DNA of 64,000 bases from Monilinia fructicola (GCA_008692225.1 VICG01000009.1:620001-684000), one strand, 5' to 3'; positions 1 through 11,982 are shown, numbered from the stretch's first letter. The notes: generated by a model from the sequence alone, not told the origin. Numbers and translations are program-made.

Positions 1-492
1 TGGGTAGCGTTTTGCTATTTGCGGGAGTGTCGAATCTCAAGTAGATATAGCCTACGGTGGCAGCGAATACAGATTGTACTGTATTGAGAAAGACGGGAAA
101 TTTGAACTTCTCCGGTGCCAATTCCGATCCATATGGGGTGGTGGTAAGTCGTTTCTTGAAGAAGAGCCCAGGTAAGACTATACATTCATACAATTAGCAC
201 TTTCACCTCTGCCAATTGAGTCTATCCTCATCTCTGGACTTGTCACTTACAAGCTGCCATAAATACCCGCAACTGCAAATATCAACTGCAATGCGCCAGC
301 TTCCTTCTGCTGTGCCTTCTCTTTCAATGGCGCATTGCCTTTAACCACACCATTCTGTACCGGCGCATCCCCGTTGATTTTCTTATCCAGATTCCGAGAA
401 CTTAAACTTTTTGTCCCATTTGCATCTGCTTTACTTGTATATTCTGAAGATGGATTGCGACGCAAAGGTTCAGCTTGTTTTGTTCTTGCCAT
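1..492 (-). CDS. HUT1: UDP-galactose transporter homolog HUT1, N-terminal part (cut by window edge)
   Basis: Nucleotide-sugar transporter of the SLC35B1/HUT1 family, which resides in the ER membrane and carries UDP-galactose or related substrates. Only the N-terminus is in the window. Exon 1 is 251-492 (start MARTKQ), a 73-nt intron is 178-250 (donor GTAAGT, branch TGCTAAT, acceptor TATAG), and exon 2 runs from 177 off the left edge. The splice rebuilds the family motif GIYGSFLTW at the first membrane helix. Exon 2 then reads TTTPYGSE and FPVFLNTVQSVFAATVGY, both typical of HUT1. Between LLQE and RLTTTPYG the frame must shift by one base (extra base near 152-154, a run of three T), so as written the gene is broken there. 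Family assignment is firm; whether the shift is real is open. Confidence 0.82.
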
Positions 493-1868
493 CTTTGAAC
501 AATTGAATGTTCTAGATGATGCAGGAACTTGGGGAGAAGGGGGAAAGGGGGGGGTTCAATCAGAAAGTAAGGTAGTTCTAAGAAAGAATAACTACTAGTT
601 ATGATTCAAGTAGAGAGAGTGAGGAATGAAATGAAAAGAAAGGAGAGGAGAGCAGAGAAGGGAAGAGAAGAGAAGAGACGAGGAAGATGAAATGAAGGAA
701 AGGAGTTTAGTAAATAGATAAGTAAATAAATAAATAAGTAGATGGAACAAATAAATAATTTACATGAGAAAATATGCGATGGATGATTGATTTATTAGAA
801 GATATATAACAGATATACAGTAATAAAAGTACTTGCACAGACAAGCAGCAATATCGAGTTCCCAATTGCCAAATGTCCTCAATTATTTTGTTAATAACCT
901 TTTCTTAGAAGCCACAGACCCGACATCAGAGTACACATACCCGTCACATACACATAGGGTCACCAGCCACCAGCCACCGGTCACCAGCCACCATCCATTA
1001 GCCACACTGCAATCTATTCCCATGCCAGAAATATCTAAAAAGACCCCGGGAATCACACACAAGCCACCTTTCCCTTTATATACTTCTCTGCTTCTCTGCT
1101 TCTCTGCCTCTCGGCTTCTCTGCTTTTATGCTTCTTTGCTTCTCTACTCCTTTGCTTCTCTGCATTGCATTATCTGTCGCCTAACTCACAGTACAGAAAA
1201 AGGCGGTCAGAGTTTTCAATGAAACGTACAGAGTAGAACATTATCAATCCGCAAATGTTCTAGGCGCAAAGGATAAGGTTGCCCATGCAAAGCAAGGTAG
1301 GTTAGGTAACTTGGGTAGGAAACGGGGACCCATTAGCTGTCATTTGTTGTTCGTGGGGCTTCTCCCTTTTTTTATCTCGTACGGACAGTATTTTTTCATC
1401 TTCCCTCTTGTCCTTTCTACCCTTTGTCTTTTCTTCTTCTTCTGGCTACGGGATTCTACGTTGCAATTGCGTTCGCTCTCCTTTCTTCCCATAAGCTACC
1501 CTACCCTACATTACCCTACCCTCTCCTCGCTCCCGACTCGAGAGGATCAAGGTTGACGAGTCGAGTTTCCAAACCGTTCGGAAACGTCGTCATACTTCCA
1601 TCACGATACCCTAAAGGTACACAGAGCCTTCTTTACACTTCACCCCACTATTCAATCTACCTACCCATCTACCTACCTACCTACCTACCTAGTCCTTCAA
1701 CTTACGAACCCCTGAACGCTCTCACGCCGCACAACCAAACTATCTTCCCCCCTCCCCAATTTTCAATCCTCAACTCTCACTCTTCAATCCAACCCCAACC
1801 CCAAACCCCACCCCCACCCTCCAATTCCCCTCCCCCTCCCCTCCTCTCCCCTCCCCCCTCTTCCAAAA
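493..1868. other. Intergenic, divergent promoter region HUT1 / coactosin
   Basis: No gene seen. It holds a purine-rich stretch (about 605-740), a CTTCTCTG-like pyrimidine repeat (about 1083-1165), CTAC repeats (about 1660-1690), and a strongly C/T-rich block (about 1745-1868) ending at the coactosin start codon. Such CT blocks are common just upstream of highly expressed fungal genes. A long open frame through this block is only a composition effect. Confidence 0.6.
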
Positions 1869-2309
1869 ATGTCCAACGCCAACTCCCCCGAAATCCTCGC
1901 CGCCTACGACGACGTCCGCTCCGACAAGTCCCCCACCAACTTCCTCATAATATCCTACGCCAAAGCCATCGGCGACACGCTGACCCTGTCCGCCACCGGC
2001 GAAGGGGGGCTCGCCGAACTGCGTGAGAAGCTCGACCCGGCCCAGGCACAATACGCCTACCTGCGCGTGCAGTACGCCAACGACAGCGAATCCTCCCGCG
2101 TCAAGTTCGTCTTCATCGTCTGGATTGGGGAGCAGACCAAGGTGATGCGGAAGGCCAGGGTGAGCATTGAGAGTGGGACGGTCAAGGCCGTCTTGAGTCA
2201 CCATAGTGTGACCGTGGACGCGAGGGGCTTGGAAGATTTGGACGAGGTGGAAATCATCAAGTTGTGTAGGAAGGCTGGTGGTGCTGATTATAATGGTGGG
2301 AGGGGTTAA
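1869..2309 (+). CDS. Coactosin-like actin-binding protein (ADF-H domain)
   Basis: Single-exon 146-residue protein that is essentially one ADF-homology domain, the normal size for coactosins. It is expected to bind F-actin in the cytosol, where the family counteracts capping and affects filament turnover. Diagnostic stretches are an N-terminal helix with ILAAYDDVRSD, the core strand KFVFIVWIGEQTK with the following VMRKARVSIE, and a C-terminal helix ending in LDEVEIIKLCRKAGGADY. The start follows a C/T-rich leader with a CCAAAAATG context, and no upstream in-frame ATG fits. The gene is GC-rich with strong codon bias compared with its neighbours, which suggests high expression; this also creates a long antisense frame with no coding signal. 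It converges on the KH-domain gene. I see no intron. Confidence 0.93.
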   Translation: MSNANSPEILAAYDDVRSDKSPTNFLIISYAKAIGDTLTLSATGEGGLAELREKLDPAQAQYAYLRVQYANDSESSRVKFVFIVWIGEQTKVMRKARVSIESGTVKAVLSHHSVTVDARGLEDLDEVEIIKLCRKAGGADYNGGRG

Positions 2310-3230
2310 TGCACCGGGTAGGAACAGTGTGGTTGGAAGTGGTAATATTAGTGCATGCATGGATGGATGGGAACGAATGGGAATGATACCCCAGATCAAC
2401 TCAGATATTGGGATAGACTACTATACATTATCATATGGCGAGCTTGGAAAAAAAGAGACCTCACAATATGGTTGGCATTTAGACACTCTCTGCATTAGAT
2501 TCATTTCAATGTTATTGCATTTGTGGTAATTAGTTGGAGGAAATTCATACTTCCGAATACTCGTATTGTTCTAAATCTACTCAAATGGTCTATCTACTAC
2601 ATTTTCAGAACAGATCTGAAATGAGTCGATGGGCCTCTTTCGTAGCGTAAGATCAAAGGCCGAGAAGAGATAAGACTGTTGTGGTGCCGTCATATTTGTG
2701 TTCGAAGGAGCGATGTGGAAGATGCGTGGGAAAATTGTGTCAAGTGCAGGTGATTCAACGGGTGATGTGCATATCATTATTCGTAACTTAAGAGAATTAT
2801 CAGGTCATAGCCGGCATGAATGACGAGATTAGGACGATTCTCGTTCGTTCGATTTGGGACGTCGGAAAGCTGAGAGTCGAGATAGGAGGTCGGTATCTCT
2901 GGTTGTCGAATGTCAAGGCGAATCGTCTGTATCAATGGGGGAATGACATTTGCATAAGGGCAACCCATACGTGCATCATGCAATTGTCGATGACCATAAT
3001 TTCGTTAAATTCCGTGGCGCAAGAAATAGAAATTTGGAAACTGTAAAAAGGAACTGCTTTTGTGGGGGGGGGGGCAAAGGAATATCGGTCCAAGGAAAAA
3101 TTATCAACGAATCCCAGAGGAGAATCATCGCATCAATATCAGCCTTGCGGCAAGTCAAATCTGGATAGACCTGAGACAAAGCTTGCCTGCTTGAAAAAAA
3201 AAATTGATGTGCTCAAACAGAGCTAGTGAT
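2310..3230. other. Intergenic, between convergent coactosin and KH genes
   Basis: Shared 3' flank of two convergent genes. It contains a run of ten G near 3064-3073 and nothing I can support as a gene. Confidence 0.55.
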
Positions 3231-4466
3231 TCATTCTTGAGCATTGCCTTGACTGCGGCGTTGCTTCTCGGCCTCAAGGTTCTCATAGAGAAGGTAGAGA
3301 GCTGAGTCGTTGGCCTTAGCAGTGCCCATGATAGTGAACATGCGCTCTCCAGTCTCGTCATGAGGAGACTAATCAATGCGTTAGTAGGGATACCTGGGAA
3401 GTGGAAATCTGCACCCCCCGAGGATCGGAATTCATACCTTAGCAATGGAGATGCGAGCTCCAGAAGTCTTTCTGATCTCACTGATCTTGGAACCAGCCCG
3501 ACCAATGATACATCCAACCATGTCAGATGGAATACTGATATTCTGGGTTTGAAGCTCTTCTCCGTTCTCATCGTGGGTTGGGGGTCCACGTTGAGCAGCA
3601 TCCGACTCGGAGCGGCGGTTGTATGATCGTGGGGCAGCCTCGCTGAAATCGGCTCCGTTTCCAGTGCGCATAACACGGGAGCTACCATATTCACGACTAG
3701 ATCCTCCAAGACCGCCTTGGCTGACTCCACCAGAACCACCAGTTTGAGTGCGAACAACTGGGTTATACAAGACAGTACCGGTGCCTCTTGCCCAGTCATC
3801 GACCAAGCACTTGCAAATTTCCCAAATGGCCTTTTGGATGCCGTCAGGGTTACCCTGGACCTCCACAATACGCTCGGTAGATTGTGGGAGCATCTCTTTT
3901 TGTGCGACCATGCGAACACCAGAAACATCTTGGATGTGCTTGATCTTAAGACCTTGTCGGCCAATGATGGTACCCATTTGGTTATGGGAGATCAACAACT
4001 TGATGGCTGAGTCAAAAGGTTAGATAAAGCTTTGGGGTCAAATTGATTTCCACTTACGATGAGTACCGTTGTTCGAGACAACTCCACCCATTCCCATTTG
4101 TGGTGCACCTTCCAATAAAGCTTTCGCAACAATGGAATAGGCTCTGGAGATGGATTCGCATCCACCTGAGATGGTCAAGACACGATCGTGAACCCCTTGA
4201 ACAACCTTGCTGACACCAGCTTTTACACCAGTCTCATCACGAAGGTCTGCGACATTCTTGCCACCTTTACCGATGATGACACCAGCTTCCTTTGAAGAAA
4301 CAATAGCTCTCAAGGTGAGTTGAGACTCTGCATATTCTTCATCTGTCTTTGGGAGGGGTTCGCCATCAGGACCAAGGCGAGCCTCATCATTGACTTGTAG
4401 ACGATCCAAACTCTCGGTGAGTTCATCACCATTAGGAGCATTGTCGCGATTATCTTGAGAAGACAT
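3231..4466 (-). CDS. Three-KH-domain RNA-binding protein (Rnc1/PBP2/HEK2-like, poly(rC)-binding type)
   Basis: Exons 4058-4466, 3438-4006 and 3231-3368 join in frame to 371 residues. Introns are 51 nt (GTAAGT...CTCAG) and 69 nt (GTATGA...TTAG). Three KH domains carry the GXXG RNA-contact loop: GKGG at about residue 66, GRQG at about 152 and GRAG at about 305. Between KH2 and KH3 is a Gly/Ser/Arg-rich linker (about 215-285). Proteins with this layout, such as fission yeast Rnc1, budding yeast Pbp2 and Hek2, and animal PCBPs, bind C-rich single-stranded RNA and control mRNA stability or localisation. The N-terminal 45 residues are acidic and probably disordered. The start at 4466 is the first ATG of the exon. 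Which yeast paralogue it matches cannot be settled by eye. Confidence 0.9.
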
Positions 4467-4529
4467 TTTGTACTTGTTTTTTTTGGATTCAACTTCTGAG
4501 AGATGGAAATTTGAGTTAGGTAGCTTTGA

Positions 4530-4726
4530 CTAGATCTGATTGATGACAGATTAGTATTCTGATTTAGATATGGGGTGAGATCAAAAGGATTTCAAAATCC
4601 TTTGGCAATAATAAATACATGTTTGATGTTATTATCCGAATGCGATAGTGAATGCGCCGGTGGGGTGTGATGTCAAGACAAACATTGCGACTTCGTCAAA
4701 GAAAGATATTTTGTATAAGAACATAC
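4530..4726 (-). other. Candidate 5'-UTR intron of the KH gene
   Basis: On the minus strand a GTATGT donor preceded by AAG lies at 4726, a good branch site (AATACTAATC) at about 4549-4558, and a CTAG acceptor at 4530-4531, about 63 nt before the start codon. The signals match those of coding introns in the same gene. Inferred from sequence signals only. Confidence 0.4.
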
Positions 4727-4802
4727 CTTGATCTGACAAATATCAAAGTACTGAGGGAGGGATAGAGAGTTTACGTGACGAGAGTCGGGTCGAGTCGAGT
4801 CA

Positions 4803-4840
4803 AGTTGAGTTGAGTTGAGTTGAGTTGAGTTGAGTTGAGT
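4803..4840. repeat. (TTGAG)n microsatellite
   Basis: Seven to eight near-perfect copies of a 5-bp unit (TTGAG), with degenerate GAGTC copies just to the left. Confidence 0.9.
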
Positions 4841-5518
4841 GGGAGGTGTGTTATCGGGGAAGATAAAGGAGGATGAGAGGTTGACGGATGGATTGATGAG
4901 GGGAAGAGGAATTAGTTACGGTGGTGGTGGGGGGGAGGGTTGAGTGGTTGAAGGTTTAAAGTGGAAGGAAGGAAGGAAGGAAGGAAGAAGGAGGAGGAGA
5001 AGAAGAAGAAGAGAGGAAGAGGAGAAGGGGAAGGAGAAGTTTGATGACAATGGAGTTCAAATATCGTTCCTTTGAAAGAAATCAGTGGATCTTTTTGTGT
5101 GTGGAGGGAGGGAGGAAAATGGCTGGTTAAGCTGGAAAGTGCTTTTTCCTTTTTTCGCTCGAAAGGTTTTGACGCTAATTATTGGAGGGCGGGGTTCTAG
5201 ATTGATCGAAGGACACCCTCCCGTGTATCTAGAAGGTGGGGCATGGGCAGGTAGAGTAGGTAGGTGGAGGAGGGAGATGGGTAGATAGGTACTAATAAGT
5301 ACTAGGTCGGTACCTAGTAATTGGGTAGAGAGATAGGTACCACGTGGGTACTTACTGGTTATTGCACCTACCTCGTAGCTACCTCCCTCCCTCCTGTAGT
5401 ACAGACTGTACAGTACCTCCTTGCCTACAGAGCACATACGTACATACATAGAACTACCTAGGCACATACATACCTACCCTACCTAGTACATACTTACATA
5501 CATACCCACAACCTACAT

Positions 5519-5567
5519 ACCCACCTACCTACCTACCTACCTACCTACCTACCCACCTACCTACCCA
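5519..5567. repeat. (CTAC)n microsatellite
   Basis: Tetranucleotide array CCTA with one or two imperfect units. It lies in a broader zone (5450-5570) rich in CTACC and CATAC. Confidence 0.85.
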
Positions 5568-6525
5568 AGGAAGTGAACTTGAATTCGACATTAATGTCTT
5601 CCCGCTGGTTGTGCTGGTTGTCTGTCCTTGGATCGTTTGGATCAATGGTATTTTGAAAAGTTCCAACGTCATCTAATCAGGCAAAACACTGACAATATTC
5701 TGTTCGTATCATTGCTATATACATATACCGTGCACACATGTACGTCCATAGGTAGGTGTCCAAAACACACAAGTATTCCCTATAAATAACCAGCCATCTC
5801 GAGGCTTCAGCCCGTGGTGAGTATTTTAGTAGTTCTATAAGACTCACTGGATGTATATCATACGTTCGCTTCCACAGGGTGGCTTCTATATGGTATCTGA
5901 GGAGCGGCTGACGAAGAAGGAAGTTTCACACACAACCTGGAACTCTCATAACTTCTGCTTGATTATGTGGTAGAACAAATATCGAGGAAAATGAGCACAG
6001 GATGAGAAAACTGAGTTTTTATATATGTATATATATATATATTAATTTCGTTACTTATATAAAAAAATGAATTTGGTATTTACCCGCTCTCGCATTCCTA
6101 TTGCCTTATGTACAACTCCTGCCCATATGGCTTTGATGGCATCCATTACGGTGAGCAGCGCAAATCCTGTTTCGAGGGCTGTCCGGCGTCATATTACGAG
6201 ATTTGATGAGTAACCGTGGTTTTTTCAGATGATGTTGCTCAAAGACCATAAACGAATTGGAGGCTTCCTACATTTCGCGTATACCTGCATTGCCAGCTTG
6301 CAGTAGTGTTTTTTTCTATCCGAATTTCCAAAGAGGTCAGGCTCGCAGTTGATTGTAAAAGATCACCCCATTCGTCCCTTTCTATCACATTTTGTAGATG
6401 GCTTGTAACGAGTGATCAATCAACTCATTATTCCTTCGTGATTCGTAGAATCGAGAGATCTGCATTTGCTGAGCATTTCGATCATGATGTGTGGCCGTAG
6501 AAGGGCAAATGGAATAAGAACAGTG

Positions 6526-9078
6526 TTACGATTGTCCTGTATGCTCATCCACTTGTCTATCTTTCATTCGTTTTAATGTTTCGAGTCTGAAAGCTTCTTC
6601 AGCATTGGGCAAAGGAAATTTTGGAATTGGAAGTTGAAAGTCACCCTCATCATCATCGCCAAACAGAAACGCTGCCTTTTCCCTACCAGCGCCCGACGTC
6701 GGTCGTTTTCCGGATTTTAAGAACGGAGAAGAAGTCTTTGGAGGTGGTGATTTACTAGTGGGGCTAGATGCTTGATCTGGCTCTAGCATCCACGAGAAGG
6801 ATGATTGAGCAATCGTAGATCTGGTCGGAATTGGTGCTTCGGGTCGCTCGGATATTGCAGATCTCATATCATCTCTTTCCGTATTGGGTTGGATAATGGT
6901 AGATGGTTCGGGGGAAGGAATGTCGCTTGACTCTGTCGGATTTTGGTTGGTTTCGGGTGTTGATATAGATGGCCTAACTGCTTCATCTGCCTCCTTTGTC
7001 AGGGGACTTCCCGAACCTGGAGGTATGCCAGATTGCATATGATCTGACATCGGAGGTAATAGAACTTTCGGTATATTTGCTTCTGGTATTGTAGGTTCGG
7101 TTCCGCCATCGACATCTGGTGATGGCATTGGGAGCGGCATAGTAGAGTCTTCCAAATAAACCTTCACAAAATCAACTTTTGCAATGGCAATATCCATTGC
7201 CTCGATGTATTTCTCCCGGTCGCCTTCTTGTGACACAGAAACCGATCTCAGGTCTTTCATTGCGTGGTCTAGCATGAGTGCCAATTGTCTGTTTCTTTCA
7301 TTCATCGTTGCCATGATAGCAGTTGAGGCAGGCACTACACGCCCATCATCAAGGGACCACCGTGAAGCACCATTGGCCCTTCTGGGTGAGTTACTGCTTC
7401 TCGGAGTTTGGAATCCTTGCATGTTCTTTTTTACCTCTTCCATTGCATCTCGTACAGCTTGGTTGATGCCTAGTCGCTCGCCCCTGTTATAAACACCTTT
7501 TGCAGCACCCGCTGCCCCATGAATCAATGCCTCAACACCCCCTTGTTGTTGTTGCAAGAACCGAGCAGGGCTAGTCAGCGCTGATCTATTCCGCATGATT
7601 ATTTGTCTGGGGCTGAGGCTACCATCAAGAGGAGTAGCAGGCGGGGTCGACGACTTATCTCGTTGTGGAGATTTCCCACTGTATTTATGGATGATCTTAG
7701 ATCCCCCAATGGCGTCGAAATTATCGCGTAGAAAAATGGCATCATCGACGAATGATTGAGGATTTGGGGGGCTATCATATTTGAGCAACAGCATGAGGGC
7801 GAATGAGTAATTTGATTCCATCACTAATTTTTATCAAATTAGCCAGCCAGATACCAATCGTCAAAAGCAGCAAATTCATACGTTGCCAGTGAATTTTCAG
7901 CAGCATCGCCACACAGATGAGATCAACGAGATCTAATTCTGGATCTTCCGCGAAAAGGGTATCCCATACTCCTAATAAATCATTGAAAGGAAACTCTCGT
8001 CCAAACAATAATCTAATCCACCGTCTGTATTATCCGTTAATCGATGTAGAGTCGATAAGCTTGAGAACATCTATGCTTACATCAAAAATATCTGCGGCAA
8101 TATCTCAATGCTTGTAAGATGTTTTGCTAGTTGCGGGTCTACACGAGCTAGGTAAACTTCATGGATTCGCTTACTCCTTTCAACAATAGGAGAAGCGCCA
8201 TTTTGAGGGGTTCCAATGCCATTTGGAGGTGTCCTTTGATCGGGGTCACCCAGTTCATAAAATGATTTAGCGGATCTCATAACCAGGGAAAAGAGAGTAA
8301 ACGCATCGTGCTCAATGAAACTACGATCCAAGCACTGCTTCATGACCGAGTCCGTCGAGTTTGCTTCTGATCCAATTGTGTCGCCGTTAATATCCCCGGG
8401 ATCAATCGAATCTTGTTCCACCACCCACAGAATAGGAGCCAGTATCTCATGCATGCCTTGTCGATAACCTACATCCTGATTTATTTTGCAAAAAATAAAT
8501 AATACATCCAACATGTATCTTTGAGTATCCGCCTGACGAAAATAAGGCTCATCTGGCATGCATCTTTCAATATCTTGGAATATTTCGGCACGGATCTCTT
8601 CATCCTTCCGAAGGGTATTCCATGGTGACTTAAATTTTCAGCATACTTGGACACGACTACCACACTAATTGGATGCGAGAGTAAAGGAACTCACGTGTTT
8701 ATCATCATCCAGAGGATCTAATGACGATCCTAGTTCGTGTGGATGTTGGATAAATCTCAAGAAATGTTCTCGTAAAGAGGTATAAGCACTTCGTGAATCC
8801 TCCAGACCTCGTACCCAGGTTGTGATCTCTGTACTTTGAAACAACAAGAATGTCTATAATAAGAATGAAGTTGTTACTCACAATTACAGCGAGATGGAAC
8901 ATTAAACACTTACCTTCCAACACATGGATCTTAAACCACCTTTACATGGACTATCTTCACCATCAAGCCTCACTGATTTCTTGAGCTCAGCAAGACTTGT
9001 TGCTGAATTTATCGTCACCTGCCATCTTGCCCTTTTCCCCATCATTTATATTAGACATAATAGTAGTGATGATAATAA

Positions 9079-9109
<31 letters not shown>

Positions 9110-9164
9110 AAGAAGAATAGTTTTTATTAGGAAACACTTACCTCGATTCCCCCAGTGATCTCAT
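6526..9164 (-). CDS. TBC-domain Rab GTPase-activating protein (TBC1D5-like)
   Basis: Six exons (9142-9164, 8914-9031, 8695-8853, 8081-8628, 7882-8024, 6526-7823) join in frame to 762 residues. The short first exon encodes MRSLGESR and splices to ARWQ. The catalytic TBC signatures are complete: the arginine finger IxxDxxR (IFQDIER, residues 116-122) and the glutamine finger YRQG (155-158). The order LKKSVRLDGEDSPCKGG-LR-CWK then SPWNTLRKDEEIR is typical of the TBC1D5 branch, whose human member acts on Rab7 with retromer on endosomes. Residues from about 370 are low-complexity, Ser/Pro-rich and probably disordered. All splice sites are GT-AG; the first intron contains a GAA/TTC repeat. TBC function is firm; the TBC1D5 label and Rab partner are inferred. 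Confidence 0.92.
9080..9116. repeat. (GAA)n microsatellite inside intron 1 of the TBC gene
   Basis: About 12 GAA triplets on the plus strand, which is a TTC tract on the transcribed strand of the TBC gene, upstream of the intron acceptor (9032-9033). Confidence 0.9.
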
Positions 9165-9709
9165 AACAACAAACAGTATGGATGTGAATATAATGGAAAA
9201 GCGAGGTTGATAATGATCGTGTCTGTCTGTATGTGTAAGTGGATGTGTATAAGTGTCTCTGCATCTGTATCTGTATCCGTATCTATATCATGGATAGAGT
9301 GGGGGAGGGGTGATTGTGAATCTGAGGCTGAGCCTTGTTTTGTTGTCTAACCTTTGGCCTTAAACCATCTTGAGTCTAGCGTCAGATCTGAAACCAAGTG
9401 AGCCAATCAAATCTGATCACGATCCTTCAGCCTTGTATCCACCGCCAGATTAGATCAGCTTTCTTTTGAGCTAACAGATTCCTCGGCAAGTCTTACAGTA
9501 CTCCGTAGTACAACCTGGAAGTACAGTAATAACGGGAAAGGTCAGGTAGGACTCTCGCGTCTCTACTCTGTACTCCGTATGTAAAACGTGAAAGTACCTA
9601 CCTAATTGGGCAGTATGCATTACATCAAGGAAGATGCCGCCTTACCTAAATCAGTAAATACATAAATACATAAATACAAGTAGAGCAATGCATTTCGTAC
9701 TTCTCATCC

Positions 9710-9743
<34 letters not shown>

Positions 9744-10241
9744 ACATCCATCCATCCATCCATCCATCCATCATCTCTTCAACTTCAATGATTGTCATGA
9801 AGTCCAACACTTACTACTTACCTTACTTACTTACTACTAACTAACTACTTACTTCTCTCGACAATTTATATTTATCCTCTTCTAACAAGAGTTAAGTGTA
9901 TCCACCTAAATCAAAATAATAAATCTACTTCGAAATGAAGCTCACATAAGAAAAACTCTATTAATAAGTAAGTCGGGTCTGTTATTTCATGTGAGTGGTG
10001 GAGTTTTTGGATATACGGAGTAAAGATATATAAAATCAAAGACAATCCATCCCATTCTCTTGTTCTGGGCCATTTCATACCCCCCCAGAATCTTTAATTC
10101 AATTATACCTCGACGACAATATCTATCGATTCAGCAGATAAACAGACCGAATCGTCCGGGAGTACTGATATTCACAAAGTCAATGAAGCCATAAAAATTC
10201 AGATTGTATACTAGGAATCAAAACTTACCCCTTCATCAACC
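9165..10241. other. Divergent promoter region TBC gene / aftiphilin-like gene
   Basis: No gene seen. It carries TACTCCGTA-type motifs near 9498, 9571 and 10014, CAT and CATC repeats, and CTTACTTACT-rich sequence around 9810-9860. Confidence 0.55.
9711..9774. repeat. (CAT)n followed by (CATC)n
   Basis: About ten CAT triplets then about seven CATC units, separated by a few bases. Confidence 0.9.
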
Positions 10242-11982
10242 ATGTCGTCCGATCTTCTCGCCGAGTTCGATACATTCTATAAATCACCTCGAGACACTTC
10301 ACAGCAAGCAAGCAGCGGCATCTCGTTTTTTGATGGCGCAAACTCTAGTAACCAGTCGGGGCAAGCACAGGCGCAACTGCCATCGGCGCAAACGTCGAAA
10401 CAACATGATGATATATGGGGGGATCTTAACAGTTTCGCGAGTCCAATAACTCCAGCCCAAAGCGGAACTCCGCAGGAAGACCTATGGGGTTTCGTTTGGA
10501 ATAATAGCTACACCTCCGAGACCTGTCACCAATGTAGCAAAACCGAATTACCAGGAAGGAAATATATCCATAAATGATACTGCGCGACCAAATCCTGGAA
10601 TAGTGCGCAGGTCAACCCTTGATCTTTTCAACCATGATATCCACGATGTGCCAGAGCTTCTGAATTCATCCAATAATCATATGAGTTATTTGAATGCTCG
10701 GCCGGCGCCACCACCGCCATCTAGAGGTTCTTCAGGCGGAGAGATTCTGTTCGATGCGGACCAAGAAGTGGATGAGGATGATGAATTTGGAGATTTTGAA
10801 AGTGTTCCTCCTGCCGTATCCCAGGCTCCACCTACTATAAAACCCCTCGATGACTTTTTCGGTTCAATGTCTTTCGAAACACAACCCTCTAAGAAACCTC
10901 TTAGCCTCACGCAGACTTCACCGAGTTTGAGTCCTCCGTTGCCATACCACAAGCACCCAAATCCCCATCCTTTTCAACAAAGGAATCCATTTCCACAAGT
11001 GGCTCTTGCTACTCAGCAAATCCAACAGGCCCAACAAACCAAACAAGTCATGAAAACCAAGCATGAAGATAAACCGAAATCTGCTTCACCTTTGACAGCT
11101 TGGCCATCTTTTGGCGAAACCCCACTAAAGGCATCACCCTATGTTGACTCACCTGCTGCGCCTGCTATTCTTGAAGACATAGATGATGACTGGGGTGACT
11201 TTTCGGATCTCCCAGCCGAATCACCGGTAATGAATAACACGAAACCAACTTCTGGAATAGCAGCAGATGCTTGGGCCTGGGATGCCGTCGATAAAGTCAC
11301 GGAACCTACTCCAGTAGAAGCACCCAATCTTCCCCCGCCCACCAATATCCCCCCTCCCTCGATCCTCTTGGCCCTCTTCCCTCAACTCTTCGACCTTCCT
11401 CAATCCTCACTCTTCAAAGCCGTAGCCAACCAACCCTTCTCCCTCAAAAATCGCATCATATCCGATCCTTCCACCATTGGCTTTCTGCGCGCCTACCTCC
11501 TCATCGCCACCGTCGCGGCCCATGTCCTCGCGGGACGCAAATTCCGCTGGAAACGCGACACTCATCTCGCACAGGGCATGAGTATCGGTCCCGCGGGCGG
11601 AAAAGGCGGCATGAAACTCGCCGGCGTCGACAAAGCGGAGGTCGCCCGCGAAGATCGCGAAGCTGCCGAGACAATCCGTGTCTGGAAAGAACAACTCGGG
11701 AGACTTCGCTCGGCTGTCGCCGTGGCCAACACCAGTCTCAAAGATGCCTCGAAACACTTGGCGATTCCTGAAATCGGTGATACGATGCACGTGAAGAGTC
11801 AAGAAGGAGGATTGAAAGCGCCGAAGGCCTGTGTGATTTGTGGATTGAAGAGGGAAGAGCGCGTGGCAAAGGTAGACGTCGAGGTCGAAGATAGTTTTGG
11901 CGAGTGGTGGATCGACCACTGGGGCCATAGGTTATGTAGGAACTTCTGGCAGGAACACGAAGCGAGGTTGAAGTTTAGATGA
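10242..11982 (+). CDS. Aftiphilin-like AP-1/clathrin accessory protein (one-base frame break)
   Basis: About 579 residues if one base is removed. The first frame (10242 to about 10490) and second frame (about 10490-11982) are both coding-like. The change falls in TGGGGTTTCGTTTGG; dropping one T gives DLWGSFGIIATPPRP. An alternative is a 48-nt intron from 10489 with a poor GTTTCG donor. The protein is dotted with short acidic-aromatic motifs: DDIWGDL, EDLWG, DEFGDFE, LDDFFGSM and DDDWGDFSDL. Such motifs bind the gamma-ear of AP-1 and GGAs, and an array of them is typical of aftiphilin and yeast Laa2. The C-terminus (about 460-579) is helical with a conserved-looking CVICGLKREERV ... DHWGHRLCRNFW segment that could hold a metal through CxxC and HxxC. 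The clathrin-adaptor role is inferred from motifs, not from a recognised domain. Confidence 0.62.

Larger units (their letters stand above)
4467..6525. other. Intergenic upstream of the KH gene, repeat-rich
   Basis: About 2 kb with no supported gene. It contains pentanucleotide and tetranucleotide repeats, a GGAAGG/GAAGAAG purine block at about 4960-5040, an AT-dinucleotide stretch at about 6018-6045, and several GGTAC/TACC palindromes between 5285 and 5350. Confidence 0.55.

Noticed and set aside
1424..2026. 200-codon plus-strand frame running into coactosin
   Set aside because: Pro/Ser/Leu-rich translation of the CT-rich promoter; wrong frame for the coactosin domain.
1770..2399. 209-codon open frame antisense to the coactosin gene
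   Set aside because: It mirrors the GC-biased third positions of a well-supported gene; the peptide is low complexity with no domain.
3155..3964. 269-codon frame overlapping the KH gene on the same strand
   Set aside because: Out of frame with the KH domains; the spliced KH model explains the region.
11407..11928. 173-codon antisense frame in the aftiphilin-like gene
   Set aside because: Composition shadow; no start context or domain.
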